Source: an uncultured Acetatifactor sp. (lineage in GTDB: Bacteria; Bacillota; Clostridia; Lachnospirales; Lachnospiraceae). From it: a stretch of DNA of 64,000 nt. Positions within the stretch are counted from its first letter, which is position 1, and each line of letters starts with the position of its first letter. Positions 7,576-16,476 of this stretch are shown piece by piece. The stretch lies in the NCBI GenBank assembly GCA_910584435.1, contig CAJUAP010000018.1, positions 3,478 to 67,477 of the forward strand. The letters are read 5' to 3'. A program made the position numbers and the translations under genes. A model generated the notes under the pieces. That model saw nothing but the letters and a program-made list of their open reading frames with translations, was not told the origin of the DNA and did not search any database.

Positions 7576-9603
7576 ATGGAAAAGAAAATACTTTTTCCGC
7601 AAATTGGAGGTTTGGTTCATGGAGGTGACTATAATCCGGACCAGTGGCTGGATAGGCCGGACATATTGGAAGAGGATGTGCGGATGATGAAGAAGGCCGG
7701 TGTCAATTGTGTGACGCTGGGTGTGTTTTCCTGGGCGGCGTATGAACCGGAAGAGGGTAATTTTCATTTTGAATGGATGGAGAAGATCATTGAGAAATTG
7801 TATCAAAACGGAATTTACACCATATTGTCCACACCTTCAGGGGCACGTCCGGCATGGCTGGACGGGAGATATATTGAGGCAATGCGCGTGGACAGCAGAG
7901 GAGTACGGGATCATCACGGCAAACGTCATAACCATTGCATGACTTCCGAAAGATTTCGGGAGAAAGTGGCTGTGATTGACAGAATGCTGGCAGAGCATCT
8001 GGGCACCCATCCGGGTGTGATTCTGTATCATATCTCCAACGAATTGGGAGGGGAGTGTTTCTGCCCCCGGTGTGTCCAGAAATTCCAAATGTATCTGGCA
8101 GAGCGGTATGAATATGATATTGACAGACTGAATGCGGAGTGGTGGACTTCCTTCTGGAGCCATCATTATAACACTTTTTCCGAGATTGAGCCGCCTTTTG
8201 AAAACGGTGAAACCAGTGTCATGGGGCTGAATATGGAGTGGAAGCGTTTTACTACCTGGAATATGAATAATTTTATGCAGTTTGAGATAGACGTGCTGCG
8301 GAGTGTTACGCCGGATATTCCTGTTACAACGAATTTTATGGGGCTGTTCGGTGGGCTGGATTACCGGAAAATGGCGCCGAAGCTGGATGTGATTTCCTGG
8401 GACAATTATCCCTGTTATCATAATGATTGGGAGACTTTCACGGAGACCATGTCGGATACGGCTTTTAACCATGCGGTAATGCGGTCGATGAAACGTGGCA
8501 AACCGTTTATGATGATGGAGAGTACACCCAGCCTGGTAAATTGGCATAAGGTGAATAAATTGAAGCGTCCCGGCGTACATAAGCTTTCCTGTGTGCAGGC
8601 AGTGGCCTGCGGCTCCGATTCTGTGCAGTATTTTCAGTGGAGAAAGGGGCGTGGGTCTTATGAACAGTTTCACGGAGCGGTAGTGGATCATGCCGGAACA
8701 GATGATAGCAGGGTGTTCCGCGATGTGGCGGAAGCAGGAGAACTTCTGAAGAAGCTGGCACCTGTGGCAGGGACTACAGTTTCCACAAGGGCGGCGCTGC
8801 TGTTTGACTGGGATAACCGCTGGGCCATTTGGGACGTGAAGGCGCTGGGCCAGGAGACGAAGAAATATGAGAGGACCTGCATTGGTATCTGGCAGGAATT
8901 TATGAAGCTTGGCATAGATATGGATGTAGTGGGGTCTGATGAGGATTTGAGCCGTTATGATGTGGTGGTGGCACCCATGCTGTATCTGCTGCAGCCGGGG
9001 ACGGCGGATAACCTGAGAGCTTTTGTGGAGAGGGGCGGCCAGCTGCTTGCCACCTACTTTACAGGGTACGTGGATGATGCACAGCTCTGCTACCTGGGAG
9101 GCTTTCCGGGGGATGGCCTGAAGGAATTATTCGGGATTGTCAGCGAAGAGATTGATTCCTATTATCCGTCCGACAGAAACGGTATTGCAATGAAGGACGG
9201 CAGCCGTTGGGAAGTTGTGGATTATGCGGAAATTCTCAAGGTACAGGATGCGGAGGTGCTTGGCACTTACACGGATGACTTCTATCAGGGAAGCGCGGCC
9301 GTGACTTGCAAGAGCCATGGAAAGGGCAATGCGTACTATGTGGCGGCAAGAACCAGTGCGGGAGAGATGCGGCCATTGTTCGAGAAGATGCTTGCGGATG
9401 CAGGTATTTCGGTCAGGAAGCTTCCGGAAGGTGTGGAGTACCATGTGCGCAGCGGAGAAGAGGGCAGCTATGAATTCTATCTGAACTGCAATACGGAGCC
9501 GGTGAAAATAGCAGGTGTCAACGGCCTGGATATGGTGACGGATAGGGAAGTCAGGGAAGAAATGACGCTGCCCGGATATGGCGTTGCGGTGATAAGACAG
9601 TAG
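7576..9603 (+). CDS. Beta-galactosidase, glycoside hydrolase family 42
   Basis: The 675-residue protein is a cytoplasmic GH42 enzyme: no signal peptide, N-terminal (beta/alpha)8 barrel with the acid/base Glu156 in YHISNELGGE and the nucleophile Glu315 in MMMESTPS. A cysteine cluster CFCPRC right after the acid/base motif is the metal site common in this family. The middle domain (residues about 390-600) is the trimerisation domain and the last 60 residues the beta domain. GH42 enzymes split terminal beta-galactosides, for example from pectic galactan or arabinogalactan, which fits the rhamnogalacturonan genes elsewhere in the window. Start follows AGGAGGCAG. A strong terminator follows the gene. 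Confidence 0.93.
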   Translation: MEKKILFPQIGGLVHGGDYNPDQWLDRPDILEEDVRMMKKAGVNCVTLGVFSWAAYEPEEGNFHFEWMEKIIEKLYQNGIYTILSTPSGARPAWLDGRYIEAMRVDSRGVRDHHGKRHNHCMTSERFREKVAVIDRMLAEHLGTHPGVILYHISNELGGECFCPRCVQKFQMYLAERYEYDIDRLNAEWWTSFWSHHYNTFSEIEPPFENGETSVMGLNMEWKRFTTWNMNNFMQFEIDVLRSVTPDIPVTTNFMGLFGGLDYRKMAPKLDVISWDNYPCYHNDWETFTETMSDTAFNHAVMRSMKRGKPFMMMESTPSLVNWHKVNKLKRPGVHKLSCVQAVACGSDSVQYFQWRKGRGSYEQFHGAVVDHAGTDDSRVFRDVAEAGELLKKLAPVAGTTVSTRAALLFDWDNRWAIWDVKALGQETKKYERTCIGIWQEFMKLGIDMDVVGSDEDLSRYDVVVAPMLYLLQPGTADNLRAFVERGGQLLATYFTGYVDDAQLCYLGGFPGDGLKELFGIVSEEIDSYYPSDRNGIAMKDGSRWEVVDYAEILKVQDAEVLGTYTDDFYQGSAAVTCKSHGKGNAYYVAARTSAGEMRPLFEKMLADAGISVRKLPEGVEYHVRSGEEGSYEFYLNCNTEPVKIAGVNGLDMVTDREVREEMTLPGYGVAVIRQ

Positions 9604-9638
9604 GATCATAAATAGGATTATAAAACAGTAGGATTTTT

Positions 9639-9686
9639 AAACAGCCGTTGCGGGGAATCAGCAGATTGCCGGACGGCTGTTTTTTT
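9639..9686 (+). terminator. Intrinsic terminator after GH42 gene
   Basis: AAACAGCCGT (9639-9648) pairs with ACGGCTGTTT (9673-9682), followed by a run of T. Confidence 0.85.
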
Positions 9687-9688
9687 GC

Positions 9689-9718
9689 AACAGTTCAGCG
9701 GCCTGCCTGACCTGTTAC
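9689..9718. repeat. AACAGTTCAG-family inverted repeat
   Basis: AACAGTTCAG followed by GCCTGCC and CCTGTTAC. It is a member of the dispersed palindromic family also seen near 981, 19421, 31643, 39087, 50786 and 57412. Confidence 0.5.
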
Positions 9719-9726
9719 GGATGATG

Positions 9727-11061
9727 TCATTTGCGGAGCTGTGATATCACCTGGTCGAGTACGGTGAAGTAATCTTCAAAGGTTTTACGGCAGCAGCCTG
9801 GGTTGTCAATGACAATGCCGGGACTGCGCAGACCTGTAAGAGAGAAGCCCATTGCCATACGATGATCCTCATAAGTTTCCACGGTAGACGGCTGCGGACA
9901 ACCGGGATATATGGTAATGCTGTCCTCATCTGCCTGGCAGGTGATGCCCATTTTCTCAAGCTCCGTGACAATGGCTAAGATACGGTTGCATTCCTGATAG
10001 CGGATATGGCTGATTCCTGTGATGGTAGTAGGGGAATCGGCATAAGGGGAGATGGCGGCCAGGGTAATTGCCTGATCGGAGCATGCAGACATATCTGCGG
10101 TGATTCCATGGAATGTCCCGTCTGCCGGAGGATGCAGAAGGATGCCCTGGGAGGTTTCTTCCGCAATGCATCCCATTTGTTCCAAAATCCTGATAAAAGC
10201 CACGTCTCCCTGAAGGGAATCAAAATGCACATGGTTCACCAGTACAGGAACATTTAAAAGCGGACTCATGGCATAGAAATAGCAGGCGGCGGATACATCC
10301 GGTTCAATTTGATATTGAAGTGCCTGATAATGCTGTCCGGCTTCGGTGTAGAAGGTATTGGGGGAGGGCTGTTTGGTACGGACGCCGAACTGCTCCATCA
10401 TTTTCCTGGTCATTTGAATGTAAGCCATCCCATGGGTGCCTTCTATTTCAATGGTAAAGTCCTGCCTGCACAGACAGGAGACAATGAGCAGGGCGCTGAG
10501 AAACTGGCTGCTGGATTCTATATTGACCGAAATAGAATTGTGCAGAAATCCGCGGCCATGCAGTGTAAAAGGAAAATGCCCCTCATTGTCAGGGGAATCG
10601 GGCAGTATTTCACAGCCCAGTGCCCGGAGGGAATCCAGTAAGGGAGCCATGGGTCGTCTGCGCATCTGCTCCGAGGCATCCATGTGATAGATGCCATGGG
10701 AAAGCCCCAGGTAAGCAGTGAGAAAGCGGGCGGCAGTTCCGGCGCTGCCCACATACAGGTCAGCCTCATGGCAGGGGACGGCGCCGCCCTTTCCCTGAAG
10801 GACAATGGTTCGATTTGCCTCATCCACATGGGTCTCAAAACCTAAATCCTGTATACATTTCAGAAAATGTCTGGAATCATCGGAAAATAGTGCACCGTTC
10901 AGCGTGGATGTGCCGTCTGCCAGGGTGGCAAGCAAAAGCGCCCGGTTGGTGATGCTCTTGGAACCGGGCACACTGACGGTTACAGGGGGAACCGGGGGAT
11001 GTTCACGCTCCTGCAGTATATTGTATATCAATGGAATTTCGTATATTTGGGGTGTGGGCAT
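9727..11061 (-). CDS. aroA: 3-phosphoshikimate 1-carboxyvinyltransferase (EPSP synthase)
   Basis: EPSP synthase joins PEP to shikimate 3-phosphate on the way to chorismate. The protein has the N-terminal VPGSKSITNRALLLA, GSAGTAARFLTA, the RRPMAPL motif, SSSQFLSALL, and the C-terminal YEDHRMAMGFSL, all diagnostic. I place the start at 11061 (444 residues) because AAAGGA lies 11 bases upstream; an ATG at 11103 would add 14 residues with no ribosome site. It lies just downstream of the GH4 gene and probably shares its transcript, an unusual pairing of aromatic biosynthesis with sugar degradation. No other shikimate gene is in view. Confidence 0.94.
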   Translation of the reverse strand: MPTPQIYEIPLIYNILQEREHPPVPPVTVSVPGSKSITNRALLLATLADGTSTLNGALFSDDSRHFLKCIQDLGFETHVDEANRTIVLQGKGGAVPCHEADLYVGSAGTAARFLTAYLGLSHGIYHMDASEQMRRRPMAPLLDSLRALGCEILPDSPDNEGHFPFTLHGRGFLHNSISVNIESSSQFLSALLIVSCLCRQDFTIEIEGTHGMAYIQMTRKMMEQFGVRTKQPSPNTFYTEAGQHYQALQYQIEPDVSAACYFYAMSPLLNVPVLVNHVHFDSLQGDVAFIRILEQMGCIAEETSQGILLHPPADGTFHGITADMSACSDQAITLAAISPYADSPTTITGISHIRYQECNRILAIVTELEKMGITCQADEDSITIYPGCPQPSTVETYEDHRMAMGFSLTGLRSPGIVIDNPGCCRKTFEDYFTVLDQVISQLRK

Positions 11062-11108
11062 AAGTTTGACTGTCCTTTCTGTGGTATATGTTTCAACAAG
11101 CATCCTGA

Positions 11109-12566
11109 TTACAGGGTGGCTGCTATCATGTCCGTTACAAGTCTGTGGACTTCTTCCCCGGAAACCCGGCCTTTTACCAGAGGATCGTCCATAAATGCCT
11201 CTGTCACCAAAGGGATGTTTATGGAGGACTTCTCCAGCATGGGAATTGTATAAGTGTATTCTGCGTCTTTTGCGCCTGCCGTAAACTGCTGTTGCCGGAT
11301 GCTGCCTGTCAGCACTGCCTGCATGATACGTTCGTGGTTTGTGATATGGGGCATCAGCAGTTCCCTTACAGGTTCGGGAACGCTTCCGGCCAGAATGGGG
11401 CGGATGGAGTCTCTTTCAAATACGGCATTGGTTTCCACCACCGCATTCTGAGGCAGGTTGCCAATCTGAAGCCCGGTGTTGGGAATGTTCACGTTGCTGA
11501 CCACACGTTTCAGGCCGCATAAAGCTTTGATCAGCAGGATTCCCTCCTCGCCGGTGGGGGTCAGGGGAAGTTCTTCCTCTCCGTTTACCAGCCTGTGGGA
11601 TCGGGCCAGGCGTTCCTGAAGATCCTGCTTGCGCCAGGAAACACTTGTCAGGTTAAATTTCCAGGAAGCAACCGTGTCCGGGTCTTTCAGATATTCATTT
11701 CCGGGCATGAATTCAGCCAGATGCCGGTCTCCTGCGGCGGCAATGAGGCCGTAACGGCGGAATAAATCCATCTTCACCCTGTGGCGGCAGCCGAAAGTGG
11801 AACTCACCCAGTTGGTGTCCTTTTCAAGGAAGCCTTCTTCAAAATGGGCATCAATATAACGCTTGTATACCGGAAACAAATCAATGCCCTGATAAGAGGC
11901 ATAGTCAAACCAGGTAAAGTGATTAATGCCAAGTACGTTTACATGAATGTCCCGGCGGTCAATGTCCTGCACTCCCAGCTCTGCCTCGGCAATGCCTGCC
12001 AGAACCTTCTGTGTGCCGAAGACTTCATGGCAGCAGCCGAAGGCTTTGATTTGAGGAAAAGCTTCATAGAGAGCTTTCACGCATAAGGACATGGGATTGG
12101 TGTAATTGATAACCCATGCGTCAGGACAGTATTTCTTGATGGCATTGGCAAATTCCAGGAACATGGGAAGCGTCCGGAGTGCCCGCATCATGCCGCCGGG
12201 GCCTGCGGTATCCCCTACGGATTGATAGATGCCCAGCCGTTCCGGCAGGTGTACATCCGTTTCCATCTCGTCAAAGGTTCCGGGCAGAATGGAAATTACC
12301 ACAAAATCCGCTCCTGCAAGGGCATCGGCCAGAGAATCTTTGACACAGTAGCGCCATTTGCCGGGGGTACTTTGGCGTTCGGTGACTGCGTTTCCAATGA
12401 TTTCGTTGGATTTGGCGGCGCCACGGTCAATGTCATATAAGCGTATGGTGCCTGATATGGCTGGCTCCATTGCCAGATCCGTCATGAAAGTCCATGCCCA
12501 GCCCCTGGACCCGCCGCCGATATAAGCAATCTGAATGTCTTCCATATGTTCATTGTAATATTTCAT
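11109..12566 (-). CDS. Glycoside hydrolase family 4, probable alpha-galacturonidase (CHEV motif)
   Basis: GH4 enzymes use NAD and a divalent metal in a redox elimination mechanism. The N-terminal Rossmann motif is IAYIGGGSRGWAW; INYTNPMS and GINHFTWF are typical. The family's metal-binding Cys-His pair appears here as CCHEVFG, with CHEV at about residues 179-182. CHEV is the motif described for alpha-galacturonidases of the LplD type, as opposed to alpha-glucosidase or alpha-galactosidase members, so release of galacturonic acid from pectin fragments is the best guess. The start is the ATG at 12566, seven bases after AGGAG; a GTG two codons upstream is too close to it. aroA follows directly. 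Confidence 0.85.
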   Translation of the reverse strand: MKYYNEHMEDIQIAYIGGGSRGWAWTFMTDLAMEPAISGTIRLYDIDRGAAKSNEIIGNAVTERQSTPGKWRYCVKDSLADALAGADFVVISILPGTFDEMETDVHLPERLGIYQSVGDTAGPGGMMRALRTLPMFLEFANAIKKYCPDAWVINYTNPMSLCVKALYEAFPQIKAFGCCHEVFGTQKVLAGIAEAELGVQDIDRRDIHVNVLGINHFTWFDYASYQGIDLFPVYKRYIDAHFEEGFLEKDTNWVSSTFGCRHRVKMDLFRRYGLIAAAGDRHLAEFMPGNEYLKDPDTVASWKFNLTSVSWRKQDLQERLARSHRLVNGEEELPLTPTGEEGILLIKALCGLKRVVSNVNIPNTGLQIGNLPQNAVVETNAVFERDSIRPILAGSVPEPVRELLMPHITNHERIMQAVLTGSIRQQQFTAGAKDAEYTYTIPMLEKSSINIPLVTEAFMDDPLVKGRVSGEEVHRLVTDMIAATL

Positions 12567-12636
12567 ATCCACACTCCTTTTCGCCTGAATACACTTGTCT
12601 GTGTATAGATTGATTTTGTACCTCGATTAGTGCTTA

Positions 12637-12737
12637 GGAACTGTCGTGAAATAACTTGTGCGTTTTGACTCTCGTAAGCCCGGGAAACAAAGCTAAAAAC
12701 TTGCATGTAATTGCACAAGTTATTTCTGGACAGATCC
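12637..12737. mobile_element. 101-bp MITE-like inverted-repeat element
   Basis: Two 25-base ends (12637-12661 and 12713-12737) are inverted copies with 22 of 25 matching, including a perfect 13-base core AAATAACTTGTGC. Both ends are flanked by TTA, a possible 3-bp target duplication. It sits in the leader region of the GH4-aroA transcript. A regulatory hairpin is the alternative. The rest of the gap (12567-12977) holds two GC-rich hairpins and an AACAGTTCAG motif at 12897. Confidence 0.45.
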
Positions 12738-12937
12738 TTATTCACAGTGCATATATTCATTATGTAGCATTGGGACGAAAATAGCAAGTGCTTTGGAATT
12801 ACGGCGTTTCCTTTTTCTATATTTCATATAGCACATCCGGCAGCAGGATTCAAGAGCCGGATGCGCATCTTAGCATTTCTGCATTGCTGTTTCGTAACAG
12901 TTCAGGCAGCCCCTGCCGCGAAGTCAAAATTGCGCCC

Positions 12938-12959
12938 CAAAGGCGGCGTGCCGCCTTGC
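12938..12959 (-). terminator. GC hairpin after lipoprotein gene
   Basis: AAGGCGGC and GCCGCCTT pair across a two-base loop just after the lipoprotein stop codon. There is no clear T-run, so termination is not certain. Confidence 0.4.
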
Positions 12960-12977
12960 AGTTTTGCGAGACTTGTT

Positions 12978-15020
12978 TCAGCGGTTTTCGTCCAGGTAGA
13001 GCTGCACGCGGTTTTCAATGAGTACTGTAACCTCGCTGGCGTCTTTCTGCCCGGCAAAATACGCCTGGGATTCTTCATATATAATGTTCAGGATGGGCTC
13101 GGTTTTAGTGGGGAGGAACCTTGCATTTTCCAGTGTTTCCTTCAGGTATTCCACCCGTTCGTCCGTGAGGTAGTGGTTCTCGCGCTGTTCAAAATATTCA
13201 GGACGTTCTGTTGTCGCTCCGTATCCTTCGGCCTGTTCTTTTGCGATCACCGCATCAAAGATCTTCTTATTCGAGGGGTAAGTTACCCATGAACTTGCGG
13301 CTGTCTGCGCTTCAGATCCAAGCAGGAACCGGATGAATTCCCATGCGCCGTCCTTGTGGGCGGAATTGATGTTGACTGACAGGGTATAGGTATGGTATGG
13401 ATATATCTGCGGATAGCATCCGTCATCGAAGAGTATTCCCACCGCCGCCAGCCCTTCCTTTTCCCGGACGGTTTCATCCTTATACAGATACACGTTGTAC
13501 CACTCCCACTGCAAAAGCCCCGGATAGTTATGTAAGGAATCGTTCCCGTATCTTTTGGCAGTCTCCAGTATCCGGGCGAATAAGCTGCCGCCGAAGTCGC
13601 ATGTGCCGGATTCCCAGTCTACCGCGCCCCAGATATCTTCCGAACCCTGCAGGAGCATCTCAAGAACGCCCAGGGGACCTGTACCGTTCCTGCCTGCCGG
13701 AAACAGCATATATACCGCATTCCCCTGCCAGGACAGCAGGGCGTCCACAAGCGCATCTATGTCCGGATGCAGGTTTCCGCCGAGTACATCCCCGTCTATA
13801 TAATAACTGATGAGGTCAATGGATGGCAGTATGCTGTATATCTTGTCGTCCTGCCGCCACTTTGCGAAGGTGGCGGGAAAATAGTCGTTTTCGTCAATGC
13901 CGGAGCTCTCCAGGTAGGGGGTTAAATCCACAAAGCCTCCTTTTTGTGCTATTCCATAGGTGTATTCCCCAAGCAGGTTTCCTACGAAGATGTCGGGGCC
14001 CTTGCCTGCCGCTACCTCGATGCCTGCCTTCATTGTATAGTCGTCCATGTCCCCATCGCTGCCGCATGTCTCCAGTGCCACATAGTAGTCATCGTTCTCC
14101 TGGTTGAAAAGGCTGGTCATTTTCAGCAGCCAGTCATCAAAGTACAGCCCCTCCGCTACAATGATCTCCCTGTCCGCACCCGCTTCCGCTTTATGCAGCG
14201 TTTCCAGAAAACTTCCTGCGCCCTTTCGTTCTCCCCAGAGGAGTTCCGGGTATCCGTTCTCGTTCATCCTGAAATCCCACAATAGTAATGTCTGGGAAGA
14301 AGAGGATTCCGGAAATACGTAGGTAGTCCCGCAGAATGTCCATATGTTTTCCCGCACTCCGCTGTCCACATCAATCCGGTAAATATTCTCACTGTTCAGG
14401 CACAGCAGGCCGCCGTCTCCCGTGCCCATACGCAGGGTGGAGTTATATGCAAATGCCGTAGAATCTGATATGTTGCCGGTGTCTGCGTCCAGTTCCGCCG
14501 GCACATATGCGGACGTGCCGCCCCCCGTGCCCTGGCAGGCTAAGAAGATTCTGCCGTCAGCAAGCTGGCATATGTCGGCCAGTATCACATCTCTATCTTC
14601 CTCGTGGCTGTAAAGCTGCTTTCCGTCAGGATTTGTCTTGATGACTACAAATGACCGATTAATCCGGCTGAAGCAGTAGAGATTTCCGTCCTTGTCCAGG
14701 AAGCCGCTGTAGGAGCTGGAGAGGAAGTCGTCCCGCAGACCCTTCATGATGCGCTTCCGCTCCCCGTCCAATGTATACAGGTAGATATCGGCCTTCTCCC
14801 GGTCAAGGGGATCGGCCAGCGCCCATAACTGTACCGGCTCATCCTGATAGAACTGCATTCCCAGGAAATTGCCGCGCACATCTATGCCGGCCGCCGCATC
14901 ATAGAAATCCTGCCGTTCTGACAGAATATCATAATATCCGGTGGGTGCTTCTTCCCTGCCGCAGCCTGCAGTGAGACAGCACAGCAGAAGCAGCAGTAGT
15001 AAAATATGTATTTTCTTCAT
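12978..15020 (-). CDS. Lipoprotein: propeller-like N-terminus plus extracellular solute-binding domain
   Basis: A 680-residue lipoprotein with an N-terminal hydrophobic run and lipobox LTAGC (Cys20), so it is tethered outside the membrane. Residues about 50-270 contain repeated short strands with D/N-G turns (LDKDGNLYCF, NPDGKQLY, LADGRIFLA), suggesting a beta-propeller. Residues about 285-640 match sugar ABC solute-binding proteins: MTSLFNQENDDYYV, GKGPDIFVGNL, FVDLTPYLE, and the late SVNINSAHKDGAWEFIRFLLGSEAQ. No permease or ATPase is adjacent, so it may serve a distant transporter or act as a sensor. AAGGAG lies 11 bases before the ATG. Ligand unknown. Confidence 0.8.
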   Translation of the reverse strand: MKKIHILLLLLLLCCLTAGCGREEAPTGYYDILSERQDFYDAAAGIDVRGNFLGMQFYQDEPVQLWALADPLDREKADIYLYTLDGERKRIMKGLRDDFLSSSYSGFLDKDGNLYCFSRINRSFVVIKTNPDGKQLYSHEEDRDVILADICQLADGRIFLACQGTGGGTSAYVPAELDADTGNISDSTAFAYNSTLRMGTGDGGLLCLNSENIYRIDVDSGVRENIWTFCGTTYVFPESSSSQTLLLWDFRMNENGYPELLWGERKGAGSFLETLHKAEAGADREIIVAEGLYFDDWLLKMTSLFNQENDDYYVALETCGSDGDMDDYTMKAGIEVAAGKGPDIFVGNLLGEYTYGIAQKGGFVDLTPYLESSGIDENDYFPATFAKWRQDDKIYSILPSIDLISYYIDGDVLGGNLHPDIDALVDALLSWQGNAVYMLFPAGRNGTGPLGVLEMLLQGSEDIWGAVDWESGTCDFGGSLFARILETAKRYGNDSLHNYPGLLQWEWYNVYLYKDETVREKEGLAAVGILFDDGCYPQIYPYHTYTLSVNINSAHKDGAWEFIRFLLGSEAQTAASSWVTYPSNKKIFDAVIAKEQAEGYGATTERPEYFEQRENHYLTDERVEYLKETLENARFLPTKTEPILNIIYEESQAYFAGQKDASEVTVLIENRVQLYLDENR

Positions 15021-15071
15021 AGAAATTTAACTCCTTTTTTGATACAGGAATAATGATGGAGGGATATGAAT

Positions 15072-15119
15072 AAGGGGCAAAGCCCTTGTAAAAAGCATCT
15101 GCCCCTTTGATCCTGTTGT
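15072..15119 (-). terminator. Terminator-like hairpin after small secreted protein gene
   Basis: AAGGGGCA pairs with TGCCCCTT across about 30 bases, between the secreted-protein stop and the lipoprotein start. Confidence 0.4.
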
Positions 15120-15173
15120 AAGCAGCCGGTTTTTCTCTGCAAAATTTTACCCCGGCGCTGTCATTTTATGGTT

Positions 15174-15518
15174 TTATTCCTGGTAACCGCATTGACTGCA
15201 TTCAAACCTGTATGGTGAATTCGCGGCGCGTAAGTCGTGTTCTTCATAACCAACCTGTTCCTGAGCTACAGCAGTTTGGCCGCAATATATGCATTCATAT
15301 GTTACATCCTTATATACATAATGATGCGTACTGGTAGCTTCTTCATAATATTCTGCTGACTTATCTACAGGTTGTGCTGAAAAACAATGATAACACAATG
15401 ATGCAGGTGCAATGCCATTCTGCCCAGCGGCCTGCGCCGGTACAGAACTGCCCACAAAAGATACCGCTGATACTGCCAGCGTAAGTGACAGCAAAGCTCC
15501 TATTAATTTTTTTCTCAT
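15174..15518 (-). CDS. Small secreted protein with three CxxC motifs
   Basis: The 114-residue protein begins with a clear signal peptide (MRKKLIGALLSLTLAVSAVS, cleavage likely after AQA near residue 31). The mature part has CYHC, CIYC and CSQC, a spacing that suggests zinc-ribbon-like metal binding or disulfides outside the cell, and is rich in Tyr, Glu and His. I do not recognise the family or a function. A consensus promoter (15648-15676) drives it alone. Confidence 0.7.
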   Translation of the reverse strand: MRKKLIGALLSLTLAVSAVSFVGSSVPAQAAGQNGIAPASLCYHCFSAQPVDKSAEYYEEATSTHHYVYKDVTYECIYCGQTAVAQEQVGYEEHDLRAANSPYRFECSQCGYQE

Positions 15519-15647
15519 TTAAATTCCCCACTTTCTCTGTGGGCTGCCCAATATTGGAAGTTACAGCCATATGCAGAACCATCACAGTTTTCATTAAAGT
15601 ATAGTTTCAGACATTTTATCTCCTGCAGGATATTTGTCTGTAATCAT

Positions 15648-15676
15648 ATGATAACATAAGACATTGCCTGTGTCAA
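15648..15676 (-). promoter_or_regulatory. Sigma-A promoter of the small secreted protein
   Basis: On the minus strand TTGACA (15676-15671) and TATCAT (15653-15648) are 17 bases apart, giving a leader of about 120 nt. The remainder of the 15519-15960 gap shows no gene; AT-rich sequence near 15870-15945 probably holds the start signals of the plus-strand gene at 15961. Confidence 0.7.
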
Positions 15677-15960
15677 TGTCTTCATTGAAAATTCAGTCTT
15701 TTGAAATTTAGTTTTTTTGTACCCGTCCTAAAGTATAATCCTCCGATGTTTTATGATTCTGCTGTCTGTTCAGGGTTCTCGTTACCGGATAGGCAATATT
15801 GACACAAATAATGCCGGACAATTCCGGTAAAATCAGTACTCAGAAAAAATAGCCGCAGACACGGATAATATATGATAAAACGTATATTTGAGGACTAATC
15901 GTCCAATGACATAAGAAGCATTTCCTGTTATGATAAAAGAAAAAATGAAGGAGGAAATGT

Positions 15961-16326
15961 ATGAAAATCAGAACCGATTTTGTGACCAATTCCAGCAGCA
16001 GCAGTTTTATCCTGGCGAGGAAGCAGGAGTTGACGGAGAAGCAGAGGGAAGCCATAGTGAAGTTTGTGGAGAGGACTATGTTCGGGAAGCGCATTCTGAT
16101 AGAAAAGACGGAAGTTGACAGGTTTCTGGAAGAAAATTATCTTCCGGAGCATTATAAGGAAGATATCTGTAAGGCCCTTGACGAAGGGAAAAGCATATAC
16201 CATGGGAGGGTTGATTTCGAGGAAAGCGGATATGACCTGGCGGAAATGTACTGTGAACTCTGGAAGGCAGTGGAAGAGGCGGACCGTGAGAATTTCACCG
16301 GGATTGATACCGATCTGAATTACTGA
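15961..16326 (+). CDS. SSSSSF-motif protein
   Basis: The 121-residue protein starts with MKIRTDFVTNSSSSSFIL, an N-terminal motif found at the start of otherwise unrelated bacterial proteins and whose role is, to my knowledge, not settled. The rest is highly charged (many Glu, Lys, Asp), probably helical, with no signal peptide and no cysteine except Cys-containing DICK and MYCEL. An AAGGAGGAAATGT ribosome site directs strong translation. It lies 150 bases upstream of a radical-SAM-like protein, so it may be a substrate or partner of that protein; this is inference from position and from the leader-like N-terminus. Confidence 0.75.
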   Translation: MKIRTDFVTNSSSSSFILARKQELTEKQREAIVKFVERTMFGKRILIEKTEVDRFLEENYLPEHYKEDICKALDEGKSIYHGRVDFEESGYDLAEMYCELWKAVEEADRENFTGIDTDLNY

Positions 16327-16476
16327 TACGGCGTGTACGGCAATTCCTGCAAGGATTGTCCGCAGTGCTGCAGAGAAATTTATTTTGTTTGTACAGGGAG
16401 AAAGAGACGAGAGTGCCGGAGGCTGATATTCCGGCTGAACAGGGCGGCGGCCTGTGAAAATGGAAGGGAGGAGCGG

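Noticed and set aside
7837..8691. Minus-strand 284-codon frame inside the GH42 gene
   Set aside because: It is a shadow of a clear GH42 coding sequence; rich in His and Pro with no recognisable domain.
16333..16476. N-terminal extension of the radical-SAM-like protein from GTG 16333
   Set aside because: It has no ribosome site and does not match the family start, while GGGAGGAG precedes ATG 16477.
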